This document shows positions 29,655 to 39,370 of a stretch of 64,000 bases of DNA, piece by piece. This DNA comes from Ignavibacteria bacterium. Lineage in GTDB: Bacteria; Bacteroidota; Ignavibacteria; Tepidaquicellales; Tepidaquicellaceae. Position 1 is the first letter of the stretch. Every line of letters starts with the position of its first letter. A program made the translations under genes and the position numbers. The notes below the pieces were generated by a model. That model worked only from the letters and a program-made list of their open reading frames with translations, was not told the origin of the DNA and made no database searches. The stretch spans positions 1 through 64,000 of the forward strand of contig JADJYU010000021.1 in assembly GCA_016719565.1 (NCBI GenBank), read 5' to 3'.

Positions 29655-32221
29655 ATGAAAGTTAATCTTCTACTATCTGTATTTTTACTTTTTATTTCAG
29701 ATTTTGCATTTTCACAGGACTCACGGACATTATCCGGACACAGCGGTAATATTAACTCGATCGCATTTACCCCGATGCAAAACATTTTGCAACCGGAGAT
29801 GAAGACGGAAAAATAATGATCTGGGACGCCTCTTCCTGTTACAGAACGGAAACAATTAATTTAGGGGCAAATGTAACATGTGTTAAATATTCGCCTGACA
29901 AAAAATTTCTCGGTGCATCAACTATCGAAGCCGGCTCATTTCTTTTAAATCCCGACAATGGCAGTGAGATTGCAAGATTCACTAACGGTCACAGACATTA
30001 TTCTATTGCCTTCAGCACTAACCGTAAATTTATTGCAGTAAATTATTTCTATATAACAGATCATAGCAATTACAAAAACGGAAAGGAAGTGAAATACAAA
30101 AAATTTCATTATGAAGTCGCATTGTGTGATATGAATCTCAAACTGTTAAGAACAATCAAGGTACAGGAAAACGACATTATTTTCAGTCTGTTCTTATTTG
30201 ATCAGAATTTAACCGAAACATACAGGGCAAATTTTTTCAATTCCGTTTTTACTCCAGATTCAAAAAATCTAATTATATCAGATCCAAACGGAGCAGTTGT
30301 CGTTTACGACCTTGATAAAAGTGCCGTACTTTCGAAAATCAATGCCCATAGCGATAAAGTGTATAACGTTTCTCTTTCACCTGATGGCGAATTGCTTTCA
30401 ACGGCCAGCAAGGATGGAAAAATAAAATTGTGGAAGACGGACAAATATAAAAGGACAAACACATTTTCAAAACATCAAAGCGATGTTAATACTGCTGACT
30501 TCTCTCCAGATGGCAAATATATTATAAGTACAAGTGATGATAAAAACATTATGGTGTGGGATATTACTACTGGAAAAATGATCTCAAAGCTGAAAGGTTT
30601 CAAAGATGATGTTTTGTGTGCGGAATTTTCACCTGACGGAAAGTATATAATTGGCGGAAGCAAAAATGGAAAGATGTTAGTTTGGAATACAGAGAAGATT
30701 ATTCCTGAAATGAAAATTTTCACTGAAAATTTTGATGCGGAAGAAATTTCAGGCGAGTATTTATCCGAAAAAGAAAGACTGAACTCAAATGTAAATAGTC
30801 CTTATTCTGAACTGAGACCCATAATTTCTCCCGACGGAAAACAACTATATTTTATAAGACAAGGTCATCCTGGAAATTTTGGAAAATCTGATCCCAAAGA
30901 TCAGGATATCTGGGTTTCAGATCAGACATTAAATCAGGATTGGGGAGATGGGTATAACATAGGAGAGCCCCTGAATACAAAAACTTCAAATCATATTGGC
31001 AGCGTAACACCTGATGGCAATACTCTTGTTATTGGTGGAGTTTATCAATACAATGGTGATATTATTCATGGAATCTCAATAACGCACAGAACAATAAATG
31101 GCTGGGCATTTCCTGAAAAGCTTGATATAAAAAATTTTTATAATGACAATGAATATATTGAATATTATTTATCAAATAACGGCAAAGCCCTTTTAATGAC
31201 AATTGAAAGAAAAGACAGCTATGGAGATCGGGATATTTATGTTTCATTTTTACAAAATGATAACAGTTGGTCTGAGCCAATGAATCTTGGACCTACTGTA
31301 AATTCAATTTCTACGGAGATGTCTCCTTTTCTTGCTGCTGATGAAAAAACACTTTACTACTCAAGCAGAGGAAAAGGTGGTTACGGAGATGCTGATTTAT
31401 TTATAACAAAACGACTTGATGACAGTTGGAAAAATTGGACTGAACCTGAAAATATGGGTGATTTAATAAACTCTGATAAATGGGATGCTTATTATTTCTT
31501 TCCCGCATCTGGAGAATATGCATATTTTGTTTCAGGAGAATACGCAGGCGATGAAGATATATACAGAATAAAAATTCCTAAACGTGTAAGATCCGAACCT
31601 GTATTTCTAATTAATGGCAAAGTCACAGACACAAAAACAAATTTACCAGTTGATGCAAAAATTTATTATGAAACCTTACCTGACGGATTTCAAGCAGGGG
31701 TTGCAAGAACAAATCCCGCAACCGGTGAATACAAAATTACTCTTCCGAAAGGTAAGAAGTACGGATTCCGGGCGGAAGCAGACGGATACCTTTCACAGAA
31801 TGATAACATAGACGCTACAGATCTTGGAAAGTATAAAGAAGTAGAAAGAAATTTAAATCTCGTTCCGATAGAAATCGGTGAGACAGTAGTCCTGAATAAT
31901 ATTTTTTTTAATTCCGGTAAGTATGATTTGAAAGAAGAATCATTTCCGGAGCTAAAAAGAGTTGTTATATTTCTGAAAGAAAATCCTTCAATAAAAATCC
32001 AGATATCAGGACATACAGATGATATTAATTCCGACAGCTACAATCTTACACTTTCAGAAAACCGAGCCAAATCTGTATATAGTTTTCTTACACAAAACGG
32101 TATTTCATCTGACAGAATTACCTTCAAAGGTTATGGTGAAAGTAAACCTGTTGCAACAAATGATACTGATGAAGGAAGACAGCTTAACCGGAGAGTTGAA
32201 TTTACAATTACCGGAAAATAA
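29655..32221 (+). CDS. WD40 and OmpA-domain exported protein, one frameshift near the start
   Basis: The proper start is the ATG at 29655, with signal peptide MKVNLLLSVFLLFISDFAFS and the first WD40 blade LSGHSGNINSIAFTP. A missing G in CCCCG at about 29773 breaks the frame; corrected, it runs DAKHFATGDEDGKIMIWDAS. Further WD40 blades follow (VSLSPDGELLSTASKDGKIK, ADFSPDGKYIISTSDDKNIM), then PD40/TolB-like repeats (YYSSRGKGGYGDADLFI), a carboxypeptidase-regulatory-like domain (VTDTKTNLPVDAKIYY), and the OmpA peptidoglycan-binding domain (ISGHTDDINSDSYNLTLSEN, then ENRAKSVYSFL). About 855 aa. The Pal/OmpA end suggests anchoring to peptidoglycan. Confidence 0.8.
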
Positions 32222-32313
32222 AGTAGGGTTGAGATGGCAAAGATTGCAACAATAAGATTATGAGACTAATAGTTAAGAGCAAATAAAATTATATTAATTC
32301 AAATTATAGTAAA

Positions 32314-33016
32314 ATGAAAAAACTTATTTTACTTTTACAATCATCGTTTTACCAATCTTTTGCATTGCTCAGGACGGAGCAAATGCTAAAAAGCCTTCAG
32401 TTGACGGATCTAAGAATGAAGATAAAACTGGAAATTCAACAGAGAATATTAAGTTGATCAGACCGAAGTAATTACAAAGGATTATGCTAATGGCGAGCCG
32501 ATTGAATTGTATGATCTGATTTATATGCTCTTACCGGATGAGAGTGAGGGTTCAAAGACAAAAAATTGGGAATCCGTCAATAACATTTTTTCAGTCAATT
32601 GGGAAAATAAGTTTTATGGTGACGCTGGAAAAGTTTTTAATAAAAATGGGAAAGCATTTATAACTATTAATGGAGAAAAAGTTCTGCCGGGAGTCGAACT
32701 TTTTTTAGAAGGTGGTGATGAAGGATATTCATCTATCTGGATAATTTTGGATAATGCTATGGAGATTTTGAATATTGATAAATATCTCGAGCAGATGAAA
32801 CCTGTACCAGTTGATCTTCTATTTCCCGAAAAACATTTTACATCAAAATTTATAAAAGAGAACACTGAAAGTTCTACATTATTGGAAGGTTTGTATGAAG
32901 TTAAATTTCCTACGAAAAATAATTTTTGGGTTGAAACAATTTATAGTCGAGGTACCAGAATTGAAGGATTTACGGTGACAGTCTACATCGATAATAAAAG
33001 TATGAGAAACTATTAA
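32314..33016 (+). pseudogene. 'LLP' family protein with shared leader, two frameshifts
   Basis: The ATG at 32314 starts a signal peptide that breaks near 32339; the corrected reading is IIVLPIFCIAQDGANAKKPS. A second break near 32455 restores VDQTEVITKDYANGEPIELY, leading into the open part DLIYMLLPDESEGSKTKNWE, then LYEVKFPTKNNFWVETIYSR. The leader matches the FG-GAP-like protein at 26081 while the domain matches 26797 and 27488. Both lesions are single-base and may be errors. Confidence 0.6.
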
Positions 33017-33184
33017 TTAAATGTTAAATAAAAATATTTTTTTCCCCTCCTTCCCAAGTCTCAGTTTGGATAGGTACTGGTTGAGGTTACTGAAATTATA
33101 TATTGCTTTATGAAACATCAAATTAGGAATTATCCTACTCTTTCTAAAGCTGGGGATTTTTAGAATAAAATGATGATTAGGGAT

Positions 33185-33330
33185 ATTAAATAAAAAATAT
33201 TTCCCGCAACCTGAAGGTGGAGGCAACGATCATGTTATCCGGTGACTTATTAGGTTAAAGAGGATTAGAAAAATGCGGATGTTTGAACCATGATTAAAGG
33301 ATTGCAAGATTACATGATTTCACTTGCTGA
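33185..33330. repeat. 146-bp direct repeat, copy 1
   Basis: It begins ATTAAATAAAAAATATTTCC, contains CGCAACCTGAAGGTGGAGG and CGATCATGTTATCCGGTGAC, and ends with the GTTTGAACCATGATTAAAGG arm. A copy with about a dozen differences is at 33563-33710. There is no coding potential. Confidence 0.8.
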
Positions 33331-33345
33331 CTCATAAAACTGGAA

Positions 33346-33418
33346 TATCGTTTATTCAAATATCCCCCTTCACAGGTCTCACAATAACATCTTCTATCAG
33401 AACTTTTTTTTGGCTGGG
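33346..33418. repeat. copy of the 3-prime end of the dehydrogenase gene
   Basis: TTTATTCAAATATC, TTCACAGG and TAACATCTTCTATCAGAACT, continuing through TTTGGCTGGG, match the last 45 or so bases of the gene at 34872 plus about 18 bases beyond its stop. It is followed within ten bases by another GTTTGAACCATG arm, as at 10955. Confidence 0.8.
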
Positions 33419-33562
33419 TGGGATGTTTGAACCATGATTAAAGGATTGCAAGATTACATGATTAGAATATTTATAATCAGGAAATCAAAACAATCAATTA
33501 ACCAAGGATCAGAAAAGGTCATTCGGCGCTTATTCCTCCCGGTAGATTTGTTTTTATTCGGA

Positions 33563-33710
33563 AATTTAAATTAAAAATATTTTCCGCAACCTGAAGGTTG
33601 CGGCTACGATCATGTTATCCGGTGACTTAATAGGTTTAAGAGGATCAGAAAAATGCGGATGTTTGAACCATTATTAAAGGTTTGCAGGATTACATGATTT
33701 CAATTGCTTA
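33563..33710. repeat. 146-bp direct repeat, copy 2
   Basis: Same layout as 33185-33330. The internal palindrome CCGCAACCTGAAGGTTGCGG is perfect here, so this copy shows the intended hairpin better. It ends with a GTTTGAACCATTATTAAAGG arm. Confidence 0.8.
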
Positions 33711-33843
33711 GGCATCCCGATAGATATTTATAAATTAAAGTGCAATTGCGGAAATGATTCTCCGGAAAACAAAGTAAATTTTGTTTGTGTCCGGGGCACA
33801 GCGAAGGTCACTAACAATGAGAGTATTGTTCAGCTGCGATCAG

Positions 33844-34140
33844 CTATACACGGAAGTCTTCCGGATTTCTTCTTGCATCCCAAATGAGTTGTATTTCCAC
33901 AACATTTTCTTTTACTTCGTAGAAAACTCCATAATGGTTTTTGAACACAACCCTTGTAAATTCTTCGTCGGTAGCTTTCCCAATAAAATTATTATCACGG
34001 ATATAGGAGACTGACAATTTTATTTGATTTAGGAGTTTGATACTGTAGGACTTATTGCCATTTCTTTCAATATGAAAGTCAGGAATTTCCTCTAAACTTT
34101 CTTTTGCTTCCTTTGACCATGTTATTTTTCTTTTAACCAT
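33844..34140 (-). CDS. ParE/RelE-type toxin
   Basis: A 98-aa protein: ITWSKEAKESLEEIPDFHIE, then VSYIRDNNFIGKATDEEFTR, VVFKNHYGVFYEVKENVVEI and LIWDARRNPEDF. The closing 'F-Y-x-V-x-x-x-x-V-x-I-x-x-x-W-D-x-R-R-x-P' is the RelE/ParE fold signature. Its start overlaps the end of the upstream gene by 19 bases, the usual coupling of antitoxin then toxin. Whether it poisons gyrase (ParE) or ribosomes (RelE) cannot be told. Confidence 0.8.
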   Translation of the reverse strand: MVKRKITWSKEAKESLEEIPDFHIERNGNKSYSIKLLNQIKLSVSYIRDNNFIGKATDEEFTRVVFKNHYGVFYEVKENVVEIQLIWDARRNPEDFRV

Positions 34141-34361
34141 TTTTCAATTTCATCGAATACCTTTTCATTTGAAATACTCATACCTTCCTTAAATTGTTGT
34201 TTGCTTTTCCTGATTTTCTTTCTTTGAATGTGATTTAGATAATAGATATCGTTGTTATTTGTTTTCGATTCAAGAATGGAATTTATTTCCTTTAATACTT
34301 CAATATCATCAAGCTCTGATATTTTTTTTGCAATGATATTTCTTAATTTAACTGCTGTCAT
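34122..34361 (-). CDS. antitoxin partner of the ParE/RelE-type toxin
   Basis: 79 aa from the ATG at 34361 (MTAVKLRNIIAKKISELDDI). An upstream in-frame ATG at 34403 would add MYFIKRKQKVNLTI, less likely because it precedes the likely promoter. The helix-rich C-terminal part KSKQQFKEGMSISNEKVFDE, then IEKWLKEK is typical of the toxin-wrapping tails of small antitoxins. It ends 19 bases inside the toxin gene. Autorepression is expected from the family, not seen here. Confidence 0.7.
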   Translation of the reverse strand: MTAVKLRNIIAKKISELDDIEVLKEINSILESKTNNNDIYYLNHIQRKKIRKSKQQFKEGMSISNEKVFDEIEKWLKEK

Positions 34362-34403
34362 AATCGTTAGATTAACTTTCTGTTTTCTTTTGATAAAATA
34401 CAC

Positions 34404-34871
34404 TTAATGGAAAAATAAATCAATAAAAATCAATATGAAGAAAATTCTATAAATATTACCGGCTATTTTGATTAACCTGCTTACAGATTTTTCCAAGACA
34501 GAAGACGGTAAGGGCAGGGAAACAGCGAAAGTTTTTGAAACGCTTACTGCTGTGCGCCTGCATAGTTATAAAATAAAATAGAAAGTATAAAGAAATATTT
34601 GTCTGTATCAAAAGTTTTTAAAAAGACAGCAACAGTAACTTACAGAACCCCCCTCATTCCCCCCTTTGAAAAAAAAGGGGGGAGGACTGGAGCTTTTCAA
34701 TAAAGACTGAAACAGTAACTGACAAAATCAGGAAATCACGGGAATCATTTAATCAGGGTTCAGAAAATGACGGTTGTATTTGAAGAGAGCAGTTGTAAAG
34801 GAAAATAGAAAAGATGAAGAAATTTTTGTCTGCTTCTAAAGTTTTTTAATAATACCGGTTATTTCGTTTAT
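34404..34871. other. intergenic interval with degenerate repeats
   Basis: It contains a GC-rich inverted pair (CCCCCCTTTG at about 34660, then AAAGGGGGG) of the kind that is repeated in such genomes, and faint versions of the fold-back arms (AATCATTTAATCAGGGTTCA at about 34744). No gene is seen. Confidence 0.5.
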
Positions 34872-35582
34872 TCAAATATCGCCCTTCACAGGCCTCACGA
34901 TAACATCTTCTATCAGAACTTTTTTTGGCTGGGCGAAGACATTCAGAACAATTTTGCCGATGTCTTCGGGCTGCATCATGCGGTGTTTGTAGCGCTGGCG
35001 GGCTTTGTTTTCCCACATTGCGGTCTCGACGGCGCCGGGAAGTATGTTGCTGATCTTTATGTTGAATCTGCGGACTTCTTCGCGGAGTGAATTTGACATT
35101 GCAAGCAGTCCTGCTTTTGAAGCGGCGTACACGGCGCTGTTCTCGAAAGCGGTGTTCGCAGCGACTGATAATATATTAATGATGTGTCCGCGTTTGTTTT
35201 TGATCATCATCGGCAGAACGGATTTTATACAAAGGAATGAACCGCGGAGATTTGTGTCTATGACATTGTCATAATCAAAACTTTTTGTATCGGTGAATGA
35301 TTTGAAAACAGTGGCTCCTGCATTATTGACTAAGCAGTCAATGCGTCCGTACTTTTCTTTTATCCTTTTTGCAGTGGACATTACGCTGCGTTCGGATGTG
35401 ACATTGCAGACGAAGGCAGAGGCTTCTCTTTCGGCGAAATTGATCTCGCTTACTATTCTGACTAACCGCGATTTTCTGCGGGCGGTTACGACTACGATGT
35501 TACCGGCTTTGGAGAAGGCCATAGCGGTTTCTTTGCCAATGCCTGTCGATGCGCCGGTGATCCATATTACTTTTTGTTCCAT
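34872..35582 (-). CDS. short-chain dehydrogenase/reductase
   Basis: A 236-aa classical SDR. The NAD(P)-binding TGASTGIG is at residues 9-16, NNAG near 86-89, the catalytic Ser in ILSVAAN near 139, and YAASK (Tyr about 151, Lys about 155). GAVETAMW closes the substrate loop. The arginine-rich TARRKSR after strand 2 suggests NADPH. Substrate unknown. Its last codons are duplicated at 10955 and 33346 as part of the repeat family. Confidence 0.85.
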   Translation of the reverse strand: MEQKVIWITGASTGIGKETAMAFSKAGNIVVVTARRKSRLVRIVSEINFAEREASAFVCNVTSERSVMSTAKRIKEKYGRIDCLVNNAGATVFKSFTDTKSFDYDNVIDTNLRGSFLCIKSVLPMMIKNKRGHIINILSVAANTAFENSAVYAASKAGLLAMSNSLREEVRRFNIKISNILPGAVETAMWENKARQRYKHRMMQPEDIGKIVLNVFAQPKKVLIEDVIVRPVKGDI

Positions 35583-35663
35583 TATTAAATTTTACAAATA
35601 TATATATTTTATAACTAATAATTTCAAATCATTTGAGATTGAAATTTACAAACAACATTTATA

Positions 35664-35736
35664 ATTACCTCTAAGGCTCGAAGACTCAAAGTAAAATTTA
35701 AAAAAAGTATTCTTTGAGCCTTCGAGACTTTGAGGT
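35664..35736. repeat. long inverted repeat between convergent-strand neighbours
   Basis: The left arm ATTACCTCTAAGGCTCGAAG, then ACTCAAAG (35664-35691) and the right arm CTTTGAGCCTTCGAGACTTT, then GAGG (35712-35735) form a stem of about 25 bp with three or four mismatches around a 20-base AT loop. The mutase stop codon touches the right arm. A partial copy (AAGGCTCGAAGGCTCAAAG) is at about 37848. It may serve as the mutase terminator on the minus strand or be a MITE-like repeat. Confidence 0.75.
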
Positions 35737-37310
35737 TAAACCGCTTTATATTCTCCCCACACTTCACGCAATGCATTTGAGATCTCACCGACTGTGGCGT
35801 AACTTTCGACGGCGGCGAGGATGAAGGGGAGGAGGTTTTCGGATTTTGAAGATTTTTCCTTGATGACTGTCAGTAATTCATTTACTTTTTTGTTGTCTCT
35901 TTTTTCTTTGAGTCTGTTAAGCTTTAACATCTGACGGACCCTTACGCTGTCGTCGACTTTAAAAATAATATGGTCTTCATTTAAATCTGTCATAAATTCG
36001 TTAACGCCGACCTCGATAATTTTTTTACTTTCGAGATCTTTCTGCAGGTGGTAGGAGTTATTCTCTATCTCGCTTTTCTGAAAATTAAATTCTATTGCTT
36101 TCGAAGCGCCGCCCATATCATCGATCTTATTGATATATTCCCACGCCTTCGCTTCTATCTGATCGGTAAAATATTCTATCATATAGGAACCTCCTAACGG
36201 ATCCACTGAATCCGCGACTCCGCTTTCGTAAGCGATGATCTGCTGAGTCCTGAGAGCGGTCTGAACTGACTGTTCGGTCGGCAGCGCGATCGCCTCATCT
36301 TTTCCATTGGTGTGCAGGGACTGACATCCGCCCATTACAGCTGCAAGCGCCTGTATAGTAACGCGGACAATATTATTATCGATCTGTTTATCGGACAGAG
36401 TGGAGCCGCCTGTCTGCGCGTGAAATCTCAACTTCATACTGGCTTCGTCTTTTGCATTGAAGCGTTCCTTCATGATCTTCGCCCAGATCCTGCGCGCCGC
36501 TCGGAACTTAGCGACTTCCTCAATAAAATTATTATGTGAATTAAAAAAGAATGAGAGACGCTTTGCAAATTCATCGACATCGAGTCCGGATTCGATCGCA
36601 GACTTGACGTATTCAATTCCGTCCGAAAGCGTAAAGGCGACTTCCTGCACTGCGCTGGAACCCGCTTCGCGGATATGATAGCCGCTGATGGAGATGGTAT
36701 TCCATGAAGGAAGATTGACGCTGCACCATTTAAAAATATCCGTGATGAGCCGCATCGAATGCGAAGGGGGATAGATATAAGTGCCGCGCGCGATGTATTC
36801 TTTTAAAAGATCATTCTGTATAGTGCCGGATAGTTTTGTAAGGTCTGCATTCTGTTTTTTTGCGATCGCCACATACATCATAAGAAGGATCGCTGCGGTG
36901 GAATTTATGGTCATTGACGTTGTGATATCAGCGAGAGTGATCCCATCGAAAAGCGTTTCCATGTCTTCAAGAGAATCTATTGCAACACCGGCTTTGCCGA
37001 CTTCGCCTTCGCTCATCGGATCATCACTGTCATATCCTATCTGAGTCGGAAGATCGAATGCAACGGAAAGTCCAGTAGTACCTGACTGGATCAGGAATTT
37101 ATATCTTTCGTTTGATTCCTCCGCGGTTGCAAATCCTGCATACTGACGCATCGTCCAGAATCTGGATCTGTACATTGATTTATGCACTCCTCTTAAGAAA
37201 GGGAACTCACCGGGGTCTTCGAGTTTCACGGGTTCATTAAGATAAGAGGGTATCTCTATTCCGGAGTCGGTCTTATATTCTTCTTTTCTTGATTTAAATT
37301 TCTTTTCCAA
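35736..37310 (-). CDS. methylmalonyl-CoA mutase, large (catalytic) subunit
   Basis: A 524-aa protein covering the TIM-barrel catalytic domain and lacking the C-terminal B12-binding domain, so it needs a separate small B12 subunit that is not in this window. Conserved stretches: YRSRFWTMRQYAGFATAEES (about residues 47-66), GTTGLSVAFDLPTQIGYDSD, SMTINSTAAILL, ISGYHIREAG and LRFHAQTGGSTLS. It interconverts methylmalonyl-CoA and succinyl-CoA, linking propionate and branched or odd-chain breakdown to the citric acid cycle. Archaeal and Bacteroidota split mutases share this layout. Related enzymes such as isobutyryl-CoA mutase have similar length, so substrate is probable, not proven. Confidence 0.85.
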   Translation of the reverse strand: MEKKFKSRKEEYKTDSGIEIPSYLNEPVKLEDPGEFPFLRGVHKSMYRSRFWTMRQYAGFATAEESNERYKFLIQSGTTGLSVAFDLPTQIGYDSDDPMSEGEVGKAGVAIDSLEDMETLFDGITLADITTSMTINSTAAILLMMYVAIAKKQNADLTKLSGTIQNDLLKEYIARGTYIYPPSHSMRLITDIFKWCSVNLPSWNTISISGYHIREAGSSAVQEVAFTLSDGIEYVKSAIESGLDVDEFAKRLSFFFNSHNNFIEEVAKFRAARRIWAKIMKERFNAKDEASMKLRFHAQTGGSTLSDKQIDNNIVRVTIQALAAVMGGCQSLHTNGKDEAIALPTEQSVQTALRTQQIIAYESGVADSVDPLGGSYMIEYFTDQIEAKAWEYINKIDDMGGASKAIEFNFQKSEIENNSYHLQKDLESKKIIEVGVNEFMTDLNEDHIIFKVDDSVRVRQMLKLNRLKEKRDNKKVNELLTVIKEKSSKSENLLPFILAAVESYATVGEISNALREVWGEYKAV

Positions 37311-37346
37311 TTATGTTCAGCTTAAAATTAGTATTATAAAAATAAT

Positions 37347-37760
37347 TTACTTTTGAAACTCGGGAGCTTTTTTTACAATGAGACTGTCGGAATATAAAAG
37401 ATAGTAATTGCCGGATTCTTTTGATTTGAATCCTTTACCGTCAGTAACGACAATTTCCCAGGAATCCTTTTCCCAGAAATTCGGCTTTTCTTTCAGAGTC
37501 AGAAGGAATGTCGAATCGTCGACTTTCTTTTTAGTGAAAGTGGTTTTATGGAAGCGCGGCATTCTTTCGTCTTTCATTATGTAGAAAAGAGTGTCTTTGT
37601 CAAAGCCGGCTGTGAATTCGTAGACGCTGTCTTTGTAGAGGAAGACTTTGCCGTTTAGGTTGTCGAAGTTGTTTTTGCAGCCGGAAGAGAAGGCAAGTAT
37701 TAGTATTAATATTGGTAAAAATTTTGCGAAGGATGGTACGTTTTGTAATTTTGGTTTCAT
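37347..37760 (-). CDS. small lipoprotein, unknown function
   Basis: A 137-aa protein with signal peptide and lipobox FAKFLPILILILAFSSGC (Cys about residue 28). The mature part KNNFDNLNGKVFLYKDSVYE, then FHKTTFTKKKVDDSTFLLTL is a beta-rich small domain. It is upstream of the mutase by 36 bases on the same strand. No family is recognised. Confidence 0.65.
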   Translation of the reverse strand: MKPKLQNVPSFAKFLPILILILAFSSGCKNNFDNLNGKVFLYKDSVYEFTAGFDKDTLFYIMKDERMPRFHKTTFTKKKVDDSTFLLTLKEKPNFWEKDSWEIVVTDGKGFKSKESGNYYLLYSDSLIVKKAPEFQK

Positions 37761-37993
37761 GTTATTTTATTAAAATTAAAAATGTGTTTCGTTGTTGATT
37801 GGATTCCCGCCGGGATCAGCATGTCCGAAAAAATTGAAATTACCTCAAAGGCTCGAAGGCTCAAAGATAAAAATTTTAAAAAAAAAGTATTCTTGAGTAT
37901 GATGACAATTAAAAAAAGTATTAACTGCTAAATGTTTCTGATGATTGGATTCCCGCCAGAAGCACGCGGGAATGACAAAATTTAAAAATGAAA
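37761..37993. other. intergenic interval with repeat fragments
   Basis: It holds a partial copy of the 35664 inverted repeat (at about 37842) and two GGATTCCCGCC motifs (at about 37800 and 37937) that recur next to CGGGAATGAC. No gene is seen. Confidence 0.6.
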
Positions 37994-38719
37994 TTACATT
38001 ACAATACCGCCATCTACGCATAGTGTTTGTCCTGTTATGTAATTCGAATCATCTCCCGCTAAGAATTTAACTGCTTTGGCGATGTCGGTGCCGCTGCCGA
38101 ATTTTTTTAGGGGGATCATGTTCATGTAGCTTTGTTTTACTTCGTCAGTGAGTTTGCCTGTCATTTCAGTTTCTATGAATCCCGGAGCGACGGCGTTTAC
38201 GTTTATGTTTCTTGACGCGAGTTCCTTTGCGATGGATTTGGTGAATCCGATCACACCGGCTTTTGACGCTGCGTAATTCGCCTGACCTGCATTACCTGTA
38301 ATGCCGACAATGGAAGTAATGTTAATAATTTTTCCGTAACGTTTGCTCATCATATTTCTTGTAACGGCTTTTGTCATATTGAATACGCCTTTGAGATTTG
38401 TGTCAATTACAGCATCCCAGTCCTCTTCACTCATCCGCATAAGGAGTCCGTCTTTTGTAATGCCGGCGTTATTTATAAGCACGTCAATCTTTTCGAATTC
38501 TTTTATAATATTCTCTGTCATTTCCTGAACTGACTTAAGATCTGACACATCACATTTGAAATGTTTAATTCCCTTTGAATTAAAATATTCCTCATCGATC
38601 GCATTTCTGTAAGTCACAATTACTTTAGCGCCTTCTTCGGCAAAGGATTCCGCAATAAATTTTCCGATACCTCTTGAACCGCCTGTGATAAGAATTACTC
38701 TGTCTTTAAAATCCGCCAT
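37994..38719 (-). CDS. fabG: 3-oxoacyl-ACP reductase
   Basis: A 241-aa SDR that reduces 3-oxoacyl-ACP in fatty-acid elongation, in the cytoplasm with NADPH. Visible: ITGGSRGIG (about 9-17), NNAGITKDGLLMRMSEEDWD (about 84-103, the family's hallmark), the catalytic Ser in INITSIVG, YAASKAGVIGFTKS (Tyr about 149, Lys about 153) and VDGGIVM at the end. It lies downstream of fabD and the DUF3109 gene on the same strand, as in typical fatty-acid gene sets. Confidence 0.93.
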   Translation of the reverse strand: MADFKDRVILITGGSRGIGKFIAESFAEEGAKVIVTYRNAIDEEYFNSKGIKHFKCDVSDLKSVQEMTENIIKEFEKIDVLINNAGITKDGLLMRMSEEDWDAVIDTNLKGVFNMTKAVTRNMMSKRYGKIINITSIVGITGNAGQANYAASKAGVIGFTKSIAKELASRNINVNAVAPGFIETEMTGKLTDEVKQSYMNMIPLKKFGSGTDIAKAVKFLAGDDSNYITGQTLCVDGGIVM

Positions 38720-38737
38720 TAATATATTTATAAAAAT

Positions 38738-39370
38738 TTATTTAAGAATTTCGATCTGAATTTTCTTTTTGTAATTAGTATTGAAATGTTCGTAAAGAAA
38801 TTTATATCCGTCTTCACCCATTATGAATTTAATTTCCTCAGTCATCGCTTCGAATACAGTCTGAGTAAAATTTTCCTCGTGGGCTCTTCCGCAGTAGTCA
38901 AGCCGGTCCGAATGATCGGAATCATAAGTCAGCACATTATCGACGATCGTAAGGGGATACATAATGCAGTACTTCGGCTTTATCTCCCACTTATGCATTC
39001 CGTTATTTACGGCTGTCACCTGAAGCGAGCAGTAACCGCGTTTATCTTTGAAGACGCACTGAGTAACTCCAAGACTGCTGATGTAGAGTTCGCTGCCAAT
39101 GGCATAACCAGAAGGAAAGTCTTCATCAGGTTCGAGTTCTTTCTCAAACCAAACGGAAGAGTCTCTCGGCTGAAACTCATCCATCTCATCTTTAATCTGT
39201 GTCTCATAATTCATAATAACTTTTTCGAAATCCCTGTCCATATAAACTCCCCAGTTGCAGCACTGTCCTCCGCAGATCCTCATATCACATCCGGGAACGA
39301 AACCCTGTGTAAAGATAACGGGGTCGATCTTTAAATCTTTGTACTCGAGGTAATTGATTTTTTCTTCCAT
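38738..39370 (-). CDS. DUF3109 family cysteine-rich protein
   Basis: A 210-aa protein. Cys-rich elements CDMRICGGQCCNWGVYMDRD (about residues 29-48), CVFKDKRGYCSLQ, KPKYCIMYPL and LDYCGRAHE fit the DUF3109 family, where clustered cysteines may hold metal or a cluster. It starts one base from the fabD stop and ends 18 bases before fabG, so it is in an operon with them. Function unknown; the position hints at lipid metabolism, but DUF3109 genes are found in other contexts too. Confidence 0.75.
   Translation of the reverse strand: MEEKINYLEYKDLKIDPVIFTQGFVPGCDMRICGGQCCNWGVYMDRDFEKVIMNYETQIKDEMDEFQPRDSSVWFEKELEPDEDFPSGYAIGSELYISSLGVTQCVFKDKRGYCSLQVTAVNNGMHKWEIKPKYCIMYPLTIVDNVLTYDSDHSDRLDYCGRAHEENFTQTVFEAMTEEIKFIMGEDGYKFLYEHFNTNYKKKIQIEILK

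Larger units (their letters stand above)
33017..33843. other. gene-free repeat cluster
   Basis: About 830 bases between the 'LLP' gene and the toxin gene hold the two 146-bp repeats, the copied dehydrogenase tail, and an additional fold-back pair at 33425-33510. I see no conserved reading frame. Confidence 0.7.
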
